Assembly: GCA_030604545.1 (NCBI GenBank) | Contig: JAUVVS010000147.1 | Location: 1-5,973, forward strand | From: Deltaproteobacteria bacterium | Lineage (GTDB): Bacteria; Desulfobacterota; Desulfobacteria; Desulfobacterales; JAUVVS01 | DNA length: 5,973 bases | Reading direction: 5' to 3' | Shown: in pieces, positions 5,379 through 5,973 of the stretch | Layout of the letters: each line of letters starts with the position of its first letter | Numbering within the stretch: the stretch's first letter is position 1 | Notes under the pieces: generated by a model | What the model was told of the DNA's origin: nothing | Databases searched by the model: none | What the model saw: the letters and a program-made list of their open reading frames with translations, nothing else | Translations under genes and position numbers: made by a program

Positions 5379-5973
5379 ATAAAAAAGAGATATCTGACAG
5401 AATTCGTTGTTGAAGACCTTGCGGAAAAAATGGTTTTTATCGGTGGCCCAAGACAAGTGGGTAAAACCACAATTGCGCGAGATTTGATTGCCAAACAGTT
5501 CCACCAGTCAGGTTACTATAATTGGGACAGCAAAAGTGACAGACGCAAGATTATACAGTCAAACTGGCCCGGCAATGCCGATCTGATCATCTTTGACGAA
5601 ATTCACAAGTATAAAAAATGGAAATCGTTCGTAAAAGGTGAGTATGACACACTGAAAAACAAATATCACTTTCTGATTACCGGTAGTGCACGGCTGGACT
5701 TATACCGAAAAGGTGGGGATTCAATGCTTGGTCGCTATCATTATTATCGCCTTCACCCTTTTTCGCTGGCCGAACTGATCGGCAAGGTAACGATACCGGA
5801 AGTTATGAAGGAAATCCCCATCCGGCCCCGGAGAGAAAAAGAGACATTAAAAGCTCTTGATAAGTTTGGTGGATTTCCTGAGCCGTTTCTAAAACAGAAT
5901 ACTAGGGTCCTTAGAAGATGGCACAACGAAAAGACCGAAAGATTATTCAGGGAAGACATTCGTGATGTCGAAC
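5376..5973 (+). CDS. P-loop ATPase of the AAA_14/DUF4143 type, 3' end outside window
   Basis: The first 199 residues of an ATPase that continues past the window edge. Walker A is GGPRQVGKTT (23-32) and Walker B LIIFDEIHK (70-78). The sensor-like FLITGSARLDLY (99-110) and the family hallmark LGRYHYYRLHPFSLAEL (118-134) follow, then FGGFPEP (164-170) and the start of the region leading to the C-terminal DUF4143 domain. Whole proteins of this family are usually near 400 residues, so about half is seen. They are common stand-alone ATPases in bacteria and archaea with no settled function. The start ATG gives the usual short lead-in (MIKKRYLTEF); the next Met (residue 19) would leave only four residues before Walker A. 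It is separated from the solute-binding protein by 139 nt with its own promoter, so it is not that protein's transporter ATPase, which would be of ABC type. Confidence 0.93.
   Translation, partial: MIKKRYLTEFVVEDLAEKMVFIGGPRQVGKTTIARDLIAKQFHQSGYYNWDSKSDRRKIIQSNWPGNADLIIFDEIHKYKKWKSFVKGEYDTLKNKYHFLITGSARLDLYRKGGDSMLGRYHYYRLHPFSLAELIGKVTIPEVMKEIPIRPRREKETLKALDKFGGFPEPFLKQNTRVLRRWHNEKTERLFREDIRDVE

Noticed and set aside
5753..5959. Minus-strand frame of 68 residues
   Set aside because: Antisense to the AAA_14 ATPase, whose motifs continue across this stretch in the plus frame.
5376..5973. ATPase partner of the neighbouring solute-binding protein
   Set aside because: It lacks ABC signature features and carries AAA_14 motifs; it also has its own promoter.

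Overview
The window is AT-rich and reads as a chromosomal stretch of a Gram-negative, probably anaerobic bacterium. My best guess is the Desulfobacterota (the former Deltaproteobacteria). The guess rests on the general look of the proteins, a three-cysteine LarE of the type linked to [4Fe-4S] enzymes, and intergenic spacers full of short dispersed repeats. No rRNA or marker gene is present, so this is inference.

Layout from left to right. Positions 1-409 hold no convincing conventional gene. They contain a roughly 213-bp repeat element (27-239) bounded by a perfect 12-bp inverted repeat, with a small start-poor minus-strand reading frame inside. A stand-alone response-regulator receiver protein lies at 410-859 (minus), with a clear Shine-Dalgarno site and a good sigma70-type promoter upstream. 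Next is larE (1050-1862, minus), a PP-loop sulfur transferase. A 260-bp divergent spacer follows, then a membrane protein (2123-3238, plus) with a long Lys/Ala/Pro-rich, histone-H1-like N-terminal tail, one transmembrane helix and an extracytoplasmic domain. A 204-bp spacer carries a degenerate tandem heptamer array that runs almost to the start codon of a secreted family 5 (oligopeptide/YejA-like) solute-binding protein (3443-5236, plus). The last gene begins at 5376 and runs off the right edge. It is a P-loop ATPase of the AAA_14/DUF4143 type, preceded by two palindromes and a strong promoter placed so that the transcript would be nearly or completely leaderless.

I see no evidence that the genes form one pathway. 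The receiver protein has no kinase beside it, LarE has no LarA/B/C, and the solute-binding protein has no permease or ATPase partner, so each seems to work with components encoded elsewhere. The least ordinary features are the control region of the ATPase gene (5284-5378), the tailed membrane protein at 2123-3238, and the four gene-to-gene spacers plus the left end, each of which holds a different short repeat or palindrome.
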